From Mucor racemosus (lineage: Eukaryota; Mucoromycota; Mucoromycetes; Mucorales; Mucoraceae): DNA of 64,000 nt. Under the pieces are notes generated by a model, which was not told where the DNA came from, searched no databases, and was given only the letters and a program-made list of their open reading frames with translations. Positions 22,257-33,256 of the stretch are shown in pieces. Position numbers and translations under genes: made by a program. The stretch covers positions 2,046,001 to 2,110,000 of the forward strand of contig JAPEHQ010000008.1 of NCBI GenBank assembly GCA_027405735.1. The letters run 5' to 3'. Numbering within the stretch: the stretch's first letter is position 1; each line of letters starts with the position of its first letter.

Positions 22257-24426
22257 ATGGTAAATATTCCAATTGCGCCTGTTGGTCCAGAGACAGAAGG
22301 AGTGTTTATTCAGCAATTAACACCGATTGCAAACAACTTGATTGGATCGTTTTTCGTTGGATTGATTCCATTATTATTAGTTTTAGTATTATTAGGTATA
22401 TTTAAAGTACCTGCACATTATTCATCTCTAGCCGGGCTTATTGTGTGGTAGTGTAACCCTCCATTTATGTTTTTATATTTTGTATTAAATCGATGTTTAG
22501 TATATTTATCGCAATTTTTGGTTGGCATATGCCTGCTCAACAAGCATTTGAATCTATTGCAAATGGTATTGTATTTGCCAACTGGCCAATTATGTGGATT
22601 GTGGTAAATGCAATGTAAGTTCTTTTTGTATAAATATTATAAAAACGGACTAATATTAACCTTTTACTTCTATTATAGGTTTATCTATAATACAGCAGTT
22701 CTTTCAGGAATATTTGACTATTTCCGTCGATGGATTTTGGCTTATACACCACCTGACACTAGAATTATTCTATTAATTATTGGCTATAGTTTTGGTGCAC
22801 TTTTGGAAGGTAAGGAATGAGAAGCGGGGTCATGTAGTACAAATACTTAATTTATGTGAAAAAGGTGTCGCTGGCTTTGGTATTCCAGGCGCTATTTGCT
22901 CTTCATTGATGGTTTCTGTTGGGTAAACTATATAAAAATGGGATTTATATTAATTTACTAATATAGTATACAATATAGATTTGATCCTTTAGATGCTTTG
23001 ACTTATACACTTATTTTTGATACTACACCTGTAGCATTTGGTGCTTTAGGTATTCCTGTTACTACATTGGCTACAATTACTGGTTTACCCGTAATGAAAT
23101 TATCTGCCATGATGGGTCGTCAATTACCTTTGCTCAGTTTATTTCTTCCTACCTATGCCCTTATATTTTTTGCTGGATTTAGAGCTGGCTTAATTGAATG
23201 TTGGCCAGCAGGCCTTGTTGCTGGTTTATCCTTTGCTGTAATTCAAGCTGTTTTTGCAAATTTAGTGGGCCCCGAGTTACCAGATCTTATTGCTGGTATT
23301 GTTTCTTTGATTTCCCTTATTGTTTTCGTTCAATTCTGGAAGCCACCTTACAGACCTGAATTTGAGGCTCACCTGATTGTCGCAAAAGCTAATGTTAATG
23401 ATGAAGAGAATAATGCGGATAAATTATCCAATCATAGTGGTGTTTCTGAAAAGCAACATATTGAACACAGTTCCAAAGTGGAATCTCCTGATTCTGTTGT
23501 AGAAGAGCGTCAAGAACATGATATTGTGCAACCCAGTAGTTTATCTGAAGATAGTGTTGCACGCGATAGTATCACTTCAGCCAAGGAAAAAGGACACCAA
23601 TTGGCGGTTGAAAAACTTACCATTCGGGAAACTTTGCTTGCCTGGAGTCCATGGACACTTATTGTTCTAGTTGTGATTATGTAAGTTGCGTGTGTGTGTG
23701 TGTGTATGTGTGTGTAATAATTCTTATTAATCATTTTAATATAGCTGGACATTTGCAAAGGTACCTAGTTATGGAAGAACACTTGTTCATTGGCCACATT
23801 TGCATCAAGAAGTCTATTTAACATTGTACGGTAAAAGATACGATGCTATTTGGACATTTGAACCATTGGCTACAGGTACAGCTATCCTTGTATCTGCGAT
23901 TCCTTTTGCTGGTCTTGTTTTATGGAATGGATCTCATCCTAGAGTATTCTGGCTTGCACTTCGTCAAACTGCAAAACAACTCTTTTTGCCTATTCTTACC
24001 GTTTCCTTTATTATGGCATTTGCCTATCTCTATAATTATTCTGGAATTGCTTATACTATTGGTTTAACACTTTCCTCTGTTGGTAAAGCTTTCCCATTTT
24101 TGTCTGCTTGGCTCGGTTGGTTCGCATGTTTCCTTTCTGGAAGTGATACCTCTGCTAATTCTCTCTTTGGTAACTTGCAAGTGGTCGCAGCACGTGAAAT
24201 AGGCTTATCTGCTATTCTCATGGCATCAACTAATTCAAGTGGTGCTATTTGTTCCAAAATGATTTCCCCTCAGAATTTAACAACAGGCGTATCCACTATT
24301 GGACTTCAAGGTCAAGAAGGCCGTGTGCTTCGTAAAACTATTTTACATTCAATTTTCATGGTCTGTATTGTCGGCGCAATGGCTTGTGTTCAACAATATG
24401 GTATTCCTGGTATTATTCCACCTTAA
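22257..24426 (+). CDS. L-lactate permease (LctP family)
   Basis: Exons 22257-22447, 22501-22614, 22679-22809, 22865-22922, 22979-23680 and 23745-24426 join in frame to 625 residues. Family blocks seen: PIMWIVVNAMFIYNTAV, GYSFGALLEGVAGFGIPGAI (the LctP signature E..AGFG.P.AI), FDTTPVAFGALGIPV, and near the C-terminus FLSGSDTSANSLFGNLQ and MASTNSSGAICSKMISPQN. A hydrophilic acidic loop of about 75 residues (roughly 304-380) interrupts the helices. LctP proteins take up L-lactate (and glycolate) with protons at the plasma membrane; most known members are bacterial. Five introns and host-like base composition show it is a settled nuclear gene, not contamination. Confidence 0.88.
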
Positions 24427-24973
24427 TTTATTCCCTCTTTTAACTTGATATATTTAATTGTATAACAATAAAAATTTGTAATCTCAAACATTCCTAAAAT
24501 TCTATTTTCGTTACTTTAGCTCTCCTACTTTATATATATATTTTACATGCTAAGCTTAAAATGTATCTTTTTCTTTTCTCGACGTGCTATTATTGATTTT
24601 TACCGCAACAAAAAAAGGAAACCCTATTTTTTATGTATATTATTATTGATCTTAGGGTAGATCAAGAAGTTTGCTCGTTCTAATTCAATCTGATAATTTT
24701 AAACTGATCGAAATCACTGTCATTGAATTTTTCAAATGCTAATGTAGTAACCAATCCAATTTTAATACTCTATTGTTCGATTCGCATTGAATCTCCGGGA
24801 CCTTTTGAATATCAGATCATCAGATTATACAAGAATCTATATTGATGGATCTCAATTGATACTAAAAATGGACAAACTAGAAGCTCTACTGAAAATTTTT
24901 TATTTGTTATATAAGGTTATAATTCTTTTTTTTTCAGTAAAAACTTACCTTTTTTCTTTCATCTCGCACTATC
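24427..24973. other. Intergenic between lactate permease and siderophore transporter
   Basis: AT-rich spacer with an AATAAA-type signal shortly after the permease stop and T-rich sequence before the next ATG. Nothing else recognised. Confidence 0.5.
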
Positions 24974-26908
24974 ATGTCTGATATTCCAGTTGAAAAATCT
25001 TCGTTGGAAGGTGTCAAGATTGTAGAACTCTACAAGTTTGTTTGGAACAAATGGGATAAATGGATTATCTTTTCTGCGTAAGTTTTATGTCTTTTTATAC
25101 TTCATTTATTTGTAAACAAAAACTCACTCAATGTTTATCATATTAGCTTAATTCTCTTATCTTGGGCTATTAACTGGGAAACCAATCTCAATTTTGCTTT
25201 ATCGGTTAATGTTACTAGTTTATTCGAAACGAATAATTTGATCAGTTTGTTGCCTACTGTTTTATACATTCTCCAAACTGCACTCTTGCCTATTTATTCA
25301 AAGTTATCTGACATGTATGGCCGTGCTCAGTGCTATACAGTGGCATTGGCATTCTATATGATCAGTTATATCATTATGGCTACTGCTAACAATTACGACA
25401 CTCTTGTGGTAAGTTTATAAATAATTGAGAAAGAAAAAAAAAAGTGGGAAGGTTATTAAATTTCGTATTTAAATTGACAGGGCGGTCAAGTAGTTTATGC
25501 ATTCGGTTATAGTGGTGCTTCTATCCTTGGTCCTATTACCATTGCTGATTTAACAAATGTCGTAGATCGTGGTTTACTTCAAGGTCTTTACAATGTACCT
25601 AGCCTTATTAATATTTTCCTTGCGCCTAAAGCCGGACAAGCCGTTTTTGATGCAGGTCAATGGAGATGGGGTTATGGTATGATTCCTCTGATTTTGTTGG
25701 CTACTTCTTTTCCTTTAGTATTTACTCTTTGGAAGTTGAATTTCCAAGTTAACAAAGCTGGACTTTTAAAAGAATATAAGGAGGAACAAAGAAAGATTCG
25801 TGAAGAAGAAAACCTTAGTTTTTGGCAAAAGTGCGTTTGGTTTATCGTTGAAATTGATATTATTGGCAGCTTACTTTTAGTAGCTGGCCTCTGCCTTATT
25901 TTACTTCCTTTGGTCCTTGCCCTTCCTTCCTGGGGCGGTTGGACTAGTGGAAAGACTCTCGGTACACTTTGTTCTGGTGTTGTTGCTTGGGGTCTCTTTG
26001 CCATTTGGGAATGGAAGTTTGCAGAGAAGCCCATTATCCCATTAGCCCAGTGGAATACACGTACTCCATTGTATGGTGTCTGTGCTCTTTCTACTGTTAC
26101 TATTATCTCTTCTACTAACTGGCAATTCTTCCTCACTTACCTGATGGTATCTCGTAGAATCAACTCTGAAGATGCTATTTTACTTGAACGAGGTTACAAT
26201 GTCGCTTATATCATTTGCGAAGTTCTTGTTGGTTATTTGATGAAACGTTTCCGTGTCTGGAAGCCTTTTGTTTGGACTGGTGTCTCCTTGATTATTCTCG
26301 GTGTTGGCCTTATGATTCCTGCTCGTCTTCCATCTTCATCTGATGCATTTGTTGTTATTTCTCAAACTATTGTTGGTATTGGTTCTGGTTTCTTGTATAC
26401 TCCTATGCTTGTAGCCATTCAAAGTTCTCTTCCTCATAAGGATATGGCTATTGCTACTGCTATGATGCAGGTTGGTGGCTCTATTGCTGCTAGTATTGGT
26501 TCTACAATGGCTGGCACTATCTGGAACAATATGCTTCCCGGCGAAATCGCCAAGAATGTTCCTGGAGAATATGATTATGCTCAAATTGTCGGTAGTGCCA
26601 TTTATGCTAGTGCTCTTCCCGAAGCTCAATGGCAAGGTGTTGTCACTGCATATGGTCATATTCAAATGATATTGTCTATCATTTCCATTTGTATTGCTGT
26701 ATTGACGTTCTGTTTCACAATCCCTATGAAAACATTCGGCCTTGAAAACTATGATGAAAAAGAAGTGCAACAAAAGGATCAAATTATTCTTGACAATACT
26801 GCAACAACCTGTGATGATGAGAAGACTGATGCTTATGGTATCGATCGTGTAAACACTGCTACAAATGAGCGTGTGTCATCATCATCCAACAATAAGGAAT
26901 ATCTCTAA
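24974..26908 (+). CDS. Siderophore-iron MFS transporter (Arn/Sit/Mir family)
   Basis: Exons 24974-25077, 25147-25408 and 25481-26908 join to 597 residues, the usual size of 14-helix fungal siderophore:H+ symporters. Seen: loop 2-3 motif SKLSDMYGRAQCYTVALAFY; GGQVVYAFGYSGASILGPIT; QWRWGYGMIPL; the central EIDIIGSLLLVAGLCLILLP, a near-signature of Sit/Arn proteins; and GSGFLYTPMLVAIQSSLPHKD. Hydrophilic, acidic C-terminal tail. It would import iron-loaded siderophores across the plasma membrane. Arn-type carriers are often induced by iron starvation; no such site was identified upstream here. The substrate is unknown. Confidence 0.88.
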
Positions 26909-27216
26909 ATTGTCTAATATTTGAAATTTTGGGTTCATTTATTATCCTCAACAAACCAAAAATCAACCTATTTAATACATTATTCTAATCCATTCCATCA
27001 TATCATCATCAACGCTTATAATCGCTTTTATAACCTAATTTAATTAATACGTCGATTTGTTTATAAAAAGTGATGATATGATTTGCTAAATTTATCTTTT
27101 TCCCCAACTCTTTTATCTTTGTAATTCACATTCCTGCAATAATACATCATCATTATTAGTTAGACTTTCAATATCATATTCATGTACATGCTCAATTTTA
27201 CAATAAAGATATATAC
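26909..27216. other. 3' flank of siderophore transporter
   Basis: AT-rich with an AATAAAG element near 27200. No gene recognised. Confidence 0.5.
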
Positions 27217-27683
27217 TTAATTTGTAATTTTTATCTTTTTTTGGTGCTTTTGGTCATCGATATAAACAATCTGAAACTTGATTTTTTGACGGCAAGCGGA
27301 GGTCTTTGATGCTTTAGCGCAATATGTTTTTAAGATTAATTTCAAGAACAAATAATACAAGTGCTTACCTGCAATGTCAACACATATTAATCTAATAACC
27401 CAAGTTTCTTTGTAAAATGCACTACGATTCAACATAACCCGTTCAAAAGTCTGACTTTTACAAATCACAACTCGAGATCTAAAATAAAAGGGTTATGTAT
27501 TATGTATTACCAGAACATCAGCGCATTGACCTAAAAGTGACCTCAAATGGACAGCAAAACATAAACCCCCTTAATTGGGGTAATAATTTTTTATTTTCAA
27601 AAGATTTATCCAATTGAAACTACTCTGCGTTTTTTGTTTCAACAAAAAATATTGATTTTTCGTCGAGATAATCAAAATAATAC
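27217..27683 (-). repeat. Repeat family R, copy 2, downstream part
   Basis: Between 27560 and 27683 this pairs with 7337-7440 of copy 1 (reverse orientation). Further out, on the minus strand, 27365-27480 looks like an exon: acceptor TTTTATTTTAG, an open stretch with VVICKSQTFERVMLNRSAFY and KETWVIRLICVDIA, then a GTAAGC donor. It is a protein-coding relic of the R element or of something it carried; the family is not recognised. The LINE separates this part from 33257-34310. Confidence 0.45.
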
Positions 27684-27791
27684 TTTTTTTTTTGTAGATT
27701 AATATTTTATTTATTCAAATATTGTGGATGAGGGACACATCGCGGAGTGGTGGACCTCGAAAAACGGTGAAGGGGGAATGCTTATTTTATA

Positions 27792-30700
27792 TTAATGTGA
27801 AGAAGGGATCAATTTGTCAATATGACAAACTGCCCGAGAAGAAAAGTGTGAAATAGAAGAAAAGTTGAGAACCTCCGGGTTTTGGTTCCCATGGAGCCAG
27901 TACAAATTCCACATCTGCCAAAAGGTGGTGGAGAGGACGGAAATATACTTGGATTTATCTTTGACAAAGTGAGGTAAGTGAAGATACCGGATGGAGCCAT
28001 ATAAAATTTCTTTAGTAATTGGATAATGAGGATAGTAAATCTTTAAAATGTCTTGCCACAAGGACCATTTTACTGGACAATCTATGATAAAATGCCGTAA
28101 GGTATCCACTCCAGAGCCACAGAAAGAACATACATTGTTGGTAACAGCACCAAAAGTAACCAGATAGGATTTATGCGGGATACATTTGGACACTGCGCGG
28201 TACAAAACGGTTCTGGCTGATGGATGCATGGCTGTGGTCCACAGAAGTTTAACCACTTTATTAGAGAACTTGGGGCCTTTACGCACACTCTCTTGCCGAG
28301 ATTTCCGGAATTCAATGGAGGAGAAGGAGGACCAGGCATCGAGTTGTGCGACTTGTTGGATGATTTGATGTTGAGTCCAATCTGTTGGTACCAGTGAAGG
28401 AGGGTTGAGAATGTGTGTCCACACGCAAGGCTTCAACTTGACCGTTTGATGTACTAAAATGTTTTCAAACAATGTTCGACATAATCGGGGGAAGGCAGTA
28501 AATTCATGGGCCACACGTAATCGCAGGCGTTGTTGAGTGGAATCATAGATCATAAACTTATCACCGGTAAACTTGGTGTGCCGATGAAACCAATGATCCT
28601 CTGGGAGACCAGTTAGCAACTTATGGAGCGGTAATTGTAACAACGTATTTAATGGGACCATCTCAAGTACATTGAGGCCAGCGTAATCAAAGTAGTCAAA
28701 CAGCTCAAAGATGGAATGCCAAATCGATAAATCCCTGTTGAACAGTTTTGATTTACGGTATTGAGGGTCCAGAAAAGCCAGAAATGGGAATTCAGAAGAG
28801 AGAGGTAGTAATGAAAGATGGTGTATCATCAATGGAAATAGAAAGGAAGGACACTTTTGTGGATCAAAGATATAGTTTAACCATCGTTTTTGTAGGATGA
28901 GTTGTTGGATTTGTGGATCGAGCACAGCTAGACCTCCATAGTGGCGAGGGAGAAACAATATCTCCTTACGTAGTAGAGGGGCTTTCCTGTTCCATACAAA
29001 CTGGTAAATCGCTTTCTTAACATTTTCTATAAACCGTTTGGTTGGTTTCAACAATCGAAGACTATACCAAATTTTTGATAGGATTAGGCTATTCACAATT
29101 GTGACCTTACCAAGGATGGATAGTTGCCTCTGACCATAAATGTGGCATTGCTGTCTAACGGACGATAACAACATTTCCTCTGTTTGAGCTCGTTGAGCAG
29201 GTGTGTAAGCAAAATAGAGCCCTAAATAGCGAAATGCATTACCGGAACCTTGGTGATGGTATACTTGGATGTTCATATTCAGGAATTGTGTCTGCCATGC
29301 TAGTGATAGACTTCCATTTAGGGAGAAGGCCTCCGATTTGTCTTCATTGAATTTCGCATTGGAAACTGCAGCATAACGTCGCATGTGATGTTTCAAACGA
29401 GTCAAGTCTGCACTGTCCCTCATCAAAATACAAACATCATCGGCGTATGCCAAACATTTCATTGGTGGGCTCACAATTGTAGATCTAGCAGGAGGAGGTG
29501 ATAGCGCATCCTTCACCTGAAAGCCTTGATACTGGGGATCTTGTATGATTGATAGCAGGAAAGGTTCAAGGGCTATGTCAAATAGGAGTGGTGACAGTGG
29601 ATCTCCTTGTCTGATTCCTCTTTCCTGATAAACGGCCTCCGTAAAATACCCATTGACGTTCACATACATGTTATTGCCAAAGAAGAGCTGTTTAATACTT
29701 GAGACAAAACGAGCAGGGAAACCAAAACGTAGCATTACTGCACACAAATAATCCGCATGCACCCGATCATAAGCCTTTTCTTGGTCGAGGAGAAGTCCTG
29801 CACCTGGGTGAGAATAGCACTTGGCTTGTTCCAAGACCATAGATAGAGCCATGCCATTATCACAGATAAAACGGTTTTGAAGGAATCCCGATTGATAAGG
29901 GTTGATTATCTTTCCAACTATAGGAGCCATTCTTTTCGTAATAATGCGAGTGAAGACTTTTCCATCACAGCCTAGAAGGCAGATTGGTCGCCAATTCTTT
30001 AATAAAGTCAATAAACCCTTCTTGGGAAGCAATCGGATCCGAAGATCGTGCCATGAGGCAGGAAATATCCCATCAAGGGCATCATTATACACCTTTAGGA
30101 CCAAAACTTGGATACTACGATACCTGAAGAGGAGGGAAAGAAACGGATAGGAAAGACCATCACTCCCAGGAGCCGTAGCTTTGGCTGACCTGTTTGCCTG
30201 TTCTGCTATTTCTTCAAGAGTAATAGGCGCCATCAGTGAATTTTGATCGTCGTCTGTTACTAACCGCTCGAAGTTAATTGAATCTAGATATGCATTTATA
30301 GTAGCTGGACTGACAGGGTCCGAACTATACAGCGATTGATAATATTTCCAAGCAAAAGTCTTCATATCCCCAAGATCACCAGAAACATTTGAAATACCAC
30401 GAGAATTGTTTCGTGTAGCATTCAAAGCAGGATCAGGAGTCTCCGTAATTCCATTATCCAGAGCTTCTTCAGTTCCAACAGCCCCACTAGTAGGCAAGAT
30501 ATCGGTATGACTATCTGCACCAACAGAATCCAAAGCACCACCAGGACCATTATCACCACGATTATCGAAAATAACAACCGGCCCGGAAGTAGCAATATTA
30601 TTTACCACACTGTTATCACCCTCGCCGTTTATAGGCGTCGCTGCCCTACGATCCCCATTAGATTCATTTCCCTCTAAAGGAACAACACTAGGTTCCGGCT

Positions 30701-31886
30701 GTTGCAATGTTGCCATATATTGTTGAGAGGATCTTGTTTGATGTAGACGTTTCAAATACCCAGCTGAACGTTCCCCTTTTTCTCTCCAGGTATCCCCAGC
30801 CCTGAGAGCGGCAATGTCCACTAGCTCCTGTTGGAGGACCTGAAGCATAGAATCAATCCGCGGTAGCAGAAAGAGAAGTGTAGACTTTGGAGGTTTTGAT
30901 CGTAACAGACGGTTGCGTTTTCGTTCCAAATGCTTGATGCTCAATCTTCGCCAGTTGACATATTTGATTCCAAATGTTTTGATTACCTTTTTGGTTGTGG
31001 TTTTAATCCTTTCCCATTGCTCCTGGGGAGAGATGGTGGCATCCATAGAAGCCATAAGTGTGTTGATTTTCTGTTCCAGTTGATGTTGAAAGTCCAAGTT
31101 GTTTGCATAAGCAGGATTACCACGCCATAGGCCGGGACCAAGCTTAGAAGTCCCCAGTTTGAAACTTACTTCCAGAATAGCATGATCTGACCACGAGTTA
31201 GGAATAAAGCCAACGGAGGCATCCTTAACGAGATTCCGTAGGGCGGAGCCTGCAAAAATATAATCAATAGTAGAGAGTGCATGTTGATAAGTTGGTATTG
31301 TATTCATGTTGTTGTGGAGCAGGCAGTTGTGAAAGTGCTGATCCAAATACCCGATCCATTCTAAAGAAGTTTTCACTATACGAGGAGCCTTGTCTATATC
31401 TCTCTCATAATCATAGTTGAAATCTCCTGAAATGATTAGGCGCTCTATATCTAATGTATCCGAAAGAGTTGAGAGCATTGTGTAAATTGATTGAAAGAAT
31501 TCCTGTCTTGGTCGGTTGGCCGACGTGGCAGGGGCATATAAATTAAGAATAAAGAAAGGTTCAAAAAAGTTATGAGGATGATGAACCTTGCAAAGAATAT
31601 ATCTCTCAGAGTCATATATATGATTAGTAGCAATCTTGGTCAGTATATAATCAGATGAGAATGAAGCTATACCACAATAATAAGTCCATAAATATTGTTG
31701 GGCTTGTAGTTGTAGTTCAATTGGAGTAATATTAGGAGGTTTGGCGTGAGTTTCTTGTAGTGATATTATGTGGAACTGTTGAAGTCTTAAGTAACGGAGG
31801 TAAGATGATTGTGTTTGTGGATGTCCTGCTTTCACTAGACTGTTGGAGTTGAGTGAAGCGTATTTAAATTGTAAGTTATTAATCAT
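27792..31886 (-). CDS. LINE ORF2: AP-type endonuclease, reverse transcriptase, C-terminal zinc motif
   Basis: 1364 residues without interruption. N-terminal endonuclease/exonuclease/phosphatase domain (about 1-240) has the catalytic ISLQETH near residue 40 and SDHAILEVSF near 231. A low-complexity Gly/Asn/Asp-rich linker (about 390-500) follows. The reverse transcriptase (about 555-840) has LDQEKAYDRVHADYL near 699, RQGDPLSPLLFDIALEPFL, and the active-site LAYADDVCILM near 813. At about 1250 CSFCGSGVDTLRHFIIDCP is the C2HC zf-RVT motif. No RNase H domain was recognised. It would nick the target and prime reverse transcription of its own RNA. The ATG lies two bases after the ORF1 stop. Confidence 0.92.
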   Translation of the reverse strand: MINNLQFKYASLNSNSLVKAGHPQTQSSYLRYLRLQQFHIISLQETHAKPPNITPIELQLQAQQYLWTYYCGIASFSSDYILTKIATNHIYDSERYILCKVHHPHNFFEPFFILNLYAPATSANRPRQEFFQSIYTMLSTLSDTLDIERLIISGDFNYDYERDIDKAPRIVKTSLEWIGYLDQHFHNCLLHNNMNTIPTYQHALSTIDYIFAGSALRNLVKDASVGFIPNSWSDHAILEVSFKLGTSKLGPGLWRGNPAYANNLDFQHQLEQKINTLMASMDATISPQEQWERIKTTTKKVIKTFGIKYVNWRRLSIKHLERKRNRLLRSKPPKSTLLFLLPRIDSMLQVLQQELVDIAALRAGDTWREKGERSAGYLKRLHQTRSSQQYMATLQQPEPSVVPLEGNESNGDRRAATPINGEGDNSVVNNIATSGPVVIFDNRGDNGPGGALDSVGADSHTDILPTSGAVGTEEALDNGITETPDPALNATRNNSRGISNVSGDLGDMKTFAWKYYQSLYSSDPVSPATINAYLDSINFERLVTDDDQNSLMAPITLEEIAEQANRSAKATAPGSDGLSYPFLSLLFRYRSIQVLVLKVYNDALDGIFPASWHDLRIRLLPKKGLLTLLKNWRPICLLGCDGKVFTRIITKRMAPIVGKIINPYQSGFLQNRFICDNGMALSMVLEQAKCYSHPGAGLLLDQEKAYDRVHADYLCAVMLRFGFPARFVSSIKQLFFGNNMYVNVNGYFTEAVYQERGIRQGDPLSPLLFDIALEPFLLSIIQDPQYQGFQVKDALSPPPARSTIVSPPMKCLAYADDVCILMRDSADLTRLKHHMRRYAAVSNAKFNEDKSEAFSLNGSLSLAWQTQFLNMNIQVYHHQGSGNAFRYLGLYFAYTPAQRAQTEEMLLSSVRQQCHIYGQRQLSILGKVTIVNSLILSKIWYSLRLLKPTKRFIENVKKAIYQFVWNRKAPLLRKEILFLPRHYGGLAVLDPQIQQLILQKRWLNYIFDPQKCPSFLFPLMIHHLSLLPLSSEFPFLAFLDPQYRKSKLFNRDLSIWHSIFELFDYFDYAGLNVLEMVPLNTLLQLPLHKLLTGLPEDHWFHRHTKFTGDKFMIYDSTQQRLRLRVAHEFTAFPRLCRTLFENILVHQTVKLKPCVWTHILNPPSLVPTDWTQHQIIQQVAQLDAWSSFSSIEFRKSRQESVRKGPKFSNKVVKLLWTTAMHPSARTVLYRAVSKCIPHKSYLVTFGAVTNNVCSFCGSGVDTLRHFIIDCPVKWSLWQDILKIYYPHYPITKEILYGSIRYLHLPHFVKDKSKYISVLSTTFWQMWNLYWLHGNQNPEVLNFSSISHFSSRAVCHIDKLIPSSH

Positions 31887-31888
31887 AA

Positions 31889-33250
31889 TTATAAGTGATT
31901 CTGGGTGGGAGGTGAAGAACCGTTATAATTACTGGGAGATGCCGCATTAGAACTGGGAGAGATGTTGCTATCATCGCTTCCTGCTCCAGATGTATTATTA
32001 TCTGTACTGATATTCTGATCCTGAATAAGTCCCTCGACTTCATCAGCTTCCACTTCACTGTGATCCATGTCCTCATCCTCAGATTCACTCTCATTCTCAG
32101 AGGGTTGATAGCTAATGTCGTCCTCCATATCAGACATTTCCTCGTCGCTCACTGATCTTTGAGTTCGCTTCTTGGTAGTCTCTATAGCTTGTCCTTTACC
32201 CTGTTGAGAGGGAGTGGTGTGCTTTGGTGGAGTATCAGGTGATGGTTCCTGAGTGACCTGCGTTTGTTGTTGTTGCTGTTTAGAACTTTCTTGATCTTTA
32301 CTGCCGCCTGGAGCCCATCCAGATTTGACAGCTTCATCAGATGGAATAGGAGGGGTTTTCCTAGCCTTCTTGGTGGGTCGATTGTTAGTGCCCTTTTTGG
32401 GTTTGTCGCAATCGGCTTGCTTGTGTCCGTGGCGATCACAATTGTAACACATGATATGAGCTAAAGCTTTTTTACATTCGAACTTGGTGTGGCCCTCTTC
32501 ATGGCAGTAGCGACACCAAGTAGGCATGTCAGGGAAAGTTGCATAGCAGAACTCTTGATCATGCTCAGTCATCCAGGAAATGGTGTGAGTCAGCTTCATA
32601 TAATCTTTATCAGGAATTTGCTGGATAATGGCATAACCAGATCCCATGTACCAACCCATGGACTGTTCATAATGCAGGCCGAGATCAAGAATATTACCAA
32701 ATTTACCCAGTACTGCACTTAGGTCTTGTAGTAAACGGTCTTTTGGTATAAAAGGAATATCCGTGAGGTTGACTTGGATGACTTTACCCTGCCCATGGAT
32801 GGCTTTGCAGGGGAACAGTTGAACCTTGGAATTTCCTGAATCATATAGGACGCCTTCTGTCATGAAACGTTGTGCAATCGCTTCATTAGGATATATCTCA
32901 ATATATCTTTGATTATTCTTGCCAAGAAACTTGACACCATTGAAATTGTTTGCTTTATATTGCTTGTCAAGGATGATCAGATGTTGCTGGTCTGTGATGT
33001 TGGGAATTTTCGCAATATCTAGAAAATAGCCATTGGCCGTTCGTGCATGGCGCCAAATACGGGTTTTGATGCTGCGTAGTTGAGGATTGGTGGAGGGGTT
33101 AGCGGTTGACATACCAATGCTAGTGTTTTCAGCGTCTCCGTGCATGAGAGAATGTGAAGTGGTGGCGAGACGATTGTAGGCCGCGTCAGCGTAGCTTCTA
33201 CCGGGTACGTTCGTACCAGGTGGTTTCTGTTTTTTACTGGGAAGAGCCAT
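31889..33250 (-). CDS. LINE ORF1: RNA-binding protein with two CCHC zinc knuckles
   Basis: 453 residues, uninterrupted. Residues about 60-235 are a gag-like/RRM-like region. Two CX2CX4HX4C knuckles follow near residues 244-285, in CRYCHEEGHTKFEC and CYNCDRHGHKQADC. The C-terminal third is basic, then Gln-rich, then strongly acidic (SDMEDDISYQ, ESESEDEDMD), ending NHL. ORF1 proteins coat LINE RNA. The first ATG is only six bases inside the target duplication. Confidence 0.88.
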   Translation of the reverse strand: MALPSKKQKPPGTNVPGRSYADAAYNRLATTSHSLMHGDAENTSIGMSTANPSTNPQLRSIKTRIWRHARTANGYFLDIAKIPNITDQQHLIILDKQYKANNFNGVKFLGKNNQRYIEIYPNEAIAQRFMTEGVLYDSGNSKVQLFPCKAIHGQGKVIQVNLTDIPFIPKDRLLQDLSAVLGKFGNILDLGLHYEQSMGWYMGSGYAIIQQIPDKDYMKLTHTISWMTEHDQEFCYATFPDMPTWCRYCHEEGHTKFECKKALAHIMCYNCDRHGHKQADCDKPKKGTNNRPTKKARKTPPIPSDEAVKSGWAPGGSKDQESSKQQQQQTQVTQEPSPDTPPKHTTPSQQGKGQAIETTKKRTQRSVSDEEMSDMEDDISYQPSENESESEDEDMDHSEVEADEVEGLIQDQNISTDNNTSGAGSDDSNISPSSNAASPSNYNGSSPPTQNHL

Positions 33251-33256
33251 TTGATG

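Larger units (their letters stand above)
27684..33256 (-). mobile_element. Non-LTR retrotransposon (LINE), two ORFs, with target-site duplication
   Basis: About 5.57 kb on the minus strand: ORF1 (31889-33250), ORF2 (27792-31886), a short 3' UTR and an A10 tail (T run at 27684-27693). It is flanked by a 14-bp direct repeat, AAGTATTATTTTGA read on the minus strand, at 33257-33270 and 27672-27685 (two bases shared with the tail). The neighbouring repeat copy at 7305-7375 shows the site without the insertion. Both ORFs are open over their full length, so the insertion is young. The order of endonuclease, reverse transcriptase and C-terminal CCHC motif fits L1-like clades; the exact clade is an inference. 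Confidence 0.92.
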
